Assembly (NCBI RefSeq): GCF_042610495.1
Contig: NZ_JBHGAP010000013.1
Location: forward strand, 62,001-126,000
Length of the DNA stretch: 64,000 bases
Direction: 5' to 3'
Origin: RU20A sp042610495
Lineage (GTDB): Bacteria > Pseudomonadota > Alphaproteobacteria > Rhizobiales > Rhizobiaceae
Shown: positions 62,095-64,000 of the stretch, one piece after another
Layout of the letters: each line of letters starts with the position of its first letter
Numbering within the stretch: position 1 is the first letter of the stretch
Position numbers and translations under genes: made by a program
Notes under the pieces: model-generated
What the model was told of the DNA's origin: nothing
The model's database searches: none
Seen by the model: only the letters and a program-made list of their open reading frames with translations

Positions 62095-63245
62095 GCATGC
62101 CTCTTCCGCCCCGCAAGGCCGACATCAATCTGCGCCAGATCAATCGGGGTCTATATTTTTCGAAGTTCTTCGATCTCTGGGAACCAGGCTTTGACAAGAT
62201 CACGCCGGCCTCTGGCGGGGAGAACGAGACCTACGGCGGCAAGATGAGCTGGGTTCTGGCGCAGTTCCGAGAGCGGCCGAAAACGGGTCTCTACCCGACG
62301 GGTGCGCGCAAGGACGTCGCCACGTTTCCGAGCGGGGATGCCGGGGAGATCAAGGCAGCCGTCTCGCGCCTCAGCACACTGGTGGAGGCGATCAAGGGGG
62401 AAGCAAGGGCCTATGAGACGACGGGGCGGCTGGTCACCGGAACGGGGATCGAGCACCCGATCGAAAACGGCATGCTCTTTCACCACACGCTCGGGATTCC
62501 CTACCTGCCCGGTTCTTCCATTAAGGGGATGATGCGTGCCTATGCGCGGCTGTGGGCTAAAAAGGAGTCCTCCGAGATCGGTCGGCTGTTCGGCCCCGTC
62601 AATGCCAGGGACGAGCCCGAGGGCGTCGGCAGCGTGATCGTCTTCGACGCATTGCCCACGCAGCCGGTGCAACTCGTGGCCGAGATCATCACCCCGCATA
62701 TCGGGGACTGGCGGCTGAGTGAGAGGCCGGAGAGGCATCAGCCGGGCGACTGGGTCAGCCCCAATCCGATCCCTTTCCTCGCCGTGAAGGAAAACACCGA
62801 ATTCCTGTTTGCCATCGCGCCGCGCGGCGAAGGCGATGTCGACGATGTAGGCAGGGCGTTCACGCTGCTGTCGGAAGCGCTGGACTGGATCGGCGCGGGC
62901 GCGAAAACGGCGATCGGTTTCGGGCGGATGGAGAATCGTGAGGAACGGGCCGCCCGTGCACAGGCGGAGCGTATTCGTATGCAAGACGAGCTTCGTATAA
63001 GGCAGGAACTGGAGAAGCAGATGCGGGAAGCGGAAGAACTTGCCGCCAGACAGATGGCCGATGCCTGGGTTCCGGCGGTTGGCGAGGTCGTCGATTACGG
63101 AGGTGACGATATTCGCGTCATCTCCAAGCTGTTTGACAATGGTGACTTCGAGGCGACGCTCCCGAACGGTTCAAGACCGGTGCTGACGGACAAGAATGAA
63201 TGTAAGCGCCTCGCGACCTCCTGGGCGGAATACAGCAAGAAATGA
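62091..63245 (+). CDS. cmr6: Cmr6 (Cas7-like) with long C-terminal extension
   Basis: A 384-aa protein. The RAMP part to about residue 285 has NRGLYFSKFFDLWEPGF, IPYLPGSSIKGMMRAYARLW and the Gly-rich TAIGFGRME. About 100 more residues follow: a charged coiled-coil-like helix (RIRMQDELRIRQELEKQMRE) and a small beta-type domain with GEVVDYGGDDIRVISKLFDN. Usual Cmr6 proteins end near the glycine loop. ATGA overlap with csx16. Confidence 0.9.
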   Translation: MSMPLPPRKADINLRQINRGLYFSKFFDLWEPGFDKITPASGGENETYGGKMSWVLAQFRERPKTGLYPTGARKDVATFPSGDAGEIKAAVSRLSTLVEAIKGEARAYETTGRLVTGTGIEHPIENGMLFHHTLGIPYLPGSSIKGMMRAYARLWAKKESSEIGRLFGPVNARDEPEGVGSVIVFDALPTQPVQLVAEIITPHIGDWRLSERPERHQPGDWVSPNPIPFLAVKENTEFLFAIAPRGEGDVDDVGRAFTLLSEALDWIGAGAKTAIGFGRMENREERAARAQAERIRMQDELRIRQELEKQMREAEELAARQMADAWVPAVGEVVDYGGDDIRVISKLFDNGDFEATLPNGSRPVLTDKNECKRLATSWAEYSKK

Positions 63246-63550
63246 CCGAATACTTCATCTCCCGTCATCCCGGCGCGGTGGATTGGGCGCGGAACCTCGG
63301 GATCACGGCGCACCATCTCAGGCATCTCGATCCGGCGATCATCACCTCCGGTGACGTTGTGATGGGAACACTGCCGATCCATCTGGCCGCCACCGTCTGC
63401 GCGGCGGGCGCCCAGTTCCTGTTTCTGGCGCTGGACCTCCCGGAAGACCTGCGCGACGGGCGGGAATTGTCAGCAGACGAGCTGCGCCGGGCGCATGCGC
63501 GGCTGGAGGAATATGTGGTCAAACGCGTGGGGAATGTCGATGAGGGATGA
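63242..63550 (+). CDS. csx16: Csx16, CRISPR-associated ring-nuclease-family protein
   Basis: A 102-aa protein. YFISRHPGAVDWARNLGI, HLDPAIITSGDVVMGTLPIH, LAATVCAAGAQFLFLALDLP and ELSADELRRAHARLEEY match the Csx16 family closely. Csx16 proteins are associated with type III systems, and members are reported or proposed to degrade cyclic oligoadenylate. It starts inside the end of cmr6 and ends inside the start of the membrane protein, so it is translationally coupled to both. Confidence 0.9.
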   Translation: MTEYFISRHPGAVDWARNLGITAHHLRHLDPAIITSGDVVMGTLPIHLAATVCAAGAQFLFLALDLPEDLRDGRELSADELRRAHARLEEYVVKRVGNVDEG

Positions 63551-64000
63551 ACAGGGCCGCGACGGTGGACGGCAGGAAAGGCGGGAGAACCCGAACCGCG
63601 AGGCGCATCTCGCCCTCAAGGCGCTGCAAAGCGTCGGCGGATTGAACTGGAAGACCATCTGCTGGTTTGTCGGGCTCGTCGTGATCGTGAACCTCATCAG
63701 CACCATGATCGAGCCGCTGATCCTGCCGATTCTGGATGGCCTTTGGACGCTTGCGAGCAGTCTGGCGAGAAGTCTGGGTCTCTGGGCGGTGGAGTCGTAT
63801 CCGGGCGCAGGCGCCATTTCGGCCTCGCCTGCGGCACCTGTCGCCGATCCGGCGGTCGACAGCCCCTTCGGCCTGCTGGTCCTGCGCTTCGGCTTGCTGC
63901 TCTTTGTGTTTCTTGCCATCGTTTGGAAGTTGCGTCGGCTCGCGGCGCGCGATCTTAGCGAAATGCGGCCTGTCGTGCATTTCGGTCCGCCGAACAATGC
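63540..64000 (+). CDS. Two-helix membrane protein, candidate III-B effector (3' end outside window)
   Basis: ATG at 63540 overlaps csx16 by 11 bp. The first 153 codons are visible. A short charged N-terminus is followed by a transmembrane helix with TICWFVGLVVIVNLISTM (about 38-60), then a 50-residue loop rich in Ala/Ser/Pro. A second helix LLVLRFGLLLFVFLAIVWKL (about 112-132) and a soluble part beginning MRPVVHFGPPNN complete it. The topology of N-terminal membrane helices plus a cytosolic domain is that of Cam1, TM-SAVED or Csx23-type effectors. The ligand domain itself is cut off. Confidence 0.75.
   Translation, partial: MRDEQGRDGGRQERRENPNREAHLALKALQSVGGLNWKTICWFVGLVVIVNLISTMIEPLILPILDGLWTLASSLARSLGLWAVESYPGAGAISASPAAPVADPAVDSPFGLLVLRFGLLLFVFLAIVWKLRRLAARDLSEMRPVVHFGPPNN

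Noticed and set aside
48376..64000. Search for a second CRISPR array belonging to the III-B system
   Set aside because: No regularly spaced repeat was seen between the array end and the window edge; an array may lie beyond base 64000.

Overview
The window looks like a chromosome segment of a GC-rich alphaproteobacterium, most likely Rhizobiaceae (Rhizobium/Shinella/Agrobacterium-like). The reasons are the betI-betC-betB-betA choline-sulfate operon, the TIGR03808-type Tat protein, a Rhizobium etli-type asparaginase, a rhizobial-style intergenic palindromic repeat, and the general codon use.

Bases 1 to about 32,250 are ordinary core or shell genome. They hold a sensor kinase/response regulator pair cut by the window edge, an L,D-transpeptidase, two c-di-GMP turnover proteins, a Tat-exported beta-helix protein, a GST, a glycosyltransferase, a LysR regulator with a divergent small gene, asparaginase and a quinone oxidoreductase. 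Next come the bet operon (split by a repeat and an inverted toxin-antitoxin pair), a ClC channel, and cysH-cysD-cysN for sulfate activation and reduction. The core part ends with an operon of a photolyase-like protein, a DUF393 protein and a UbiB-like kinase, then tRNA-Pro(CGG) and a lipoprotein. A 23-codon ORF with a near-perfect Shine-Dalgarno and its own terminator lies at 12,932-13,003.

From about 32,300 to the right edge the content is accessory. A tyrosine recombinase, preceded by three 13-bp direct repeats, marks the likely left border. It is followed by a DUF3037 gene and a complete type I-E CRISPR-Cas operon (cas3-casA-casB-cas7-cas5-cas6e-cas1-cas2). The CRISPR array after it has 63 repeats and 62 spacers and starts only 44 bp after cas2. 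The array carries several two-spacer tandem duplications, and its degenerate last repeat abuts the 3' fragment of a type III restriction (Res) gene.

Bases 48,460-56,100 hold small unassigned genes: a DUF3102-like protein, a 422-aa protein next to an inverted-repeat cluster, HTH-like proteins, a CII-like regulator and a small membrane protein. Several short inverted-repeat clusters sit among them. These look like plasmid or phage-derived cargo.

Bases 56,258-63,550 encode a complete type III-B effector operon (cmr1, cas10/cmr2, cmr3, cmr4, cmr5, cmr6) followed by csx16. Overlapping the csx16 end is a new two-transmembrane-helix protein that runs off the window. Cas10 keeps the GGDD cyclase motif but has no N-terminal HD nuclease domain, and Cmr4 keeps its catalytic Asp. 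The module therefore looks like a cyclic-oligoadenylate signalling system in which Csx16 would be the off-switch and the membrane protein a candidate effector. No second array, second cas1/cas2 or second cas6 is visible, so the III-B complex may use crRNAs from the I-E array, whose repeat leaves an 8-nt 5' handle.
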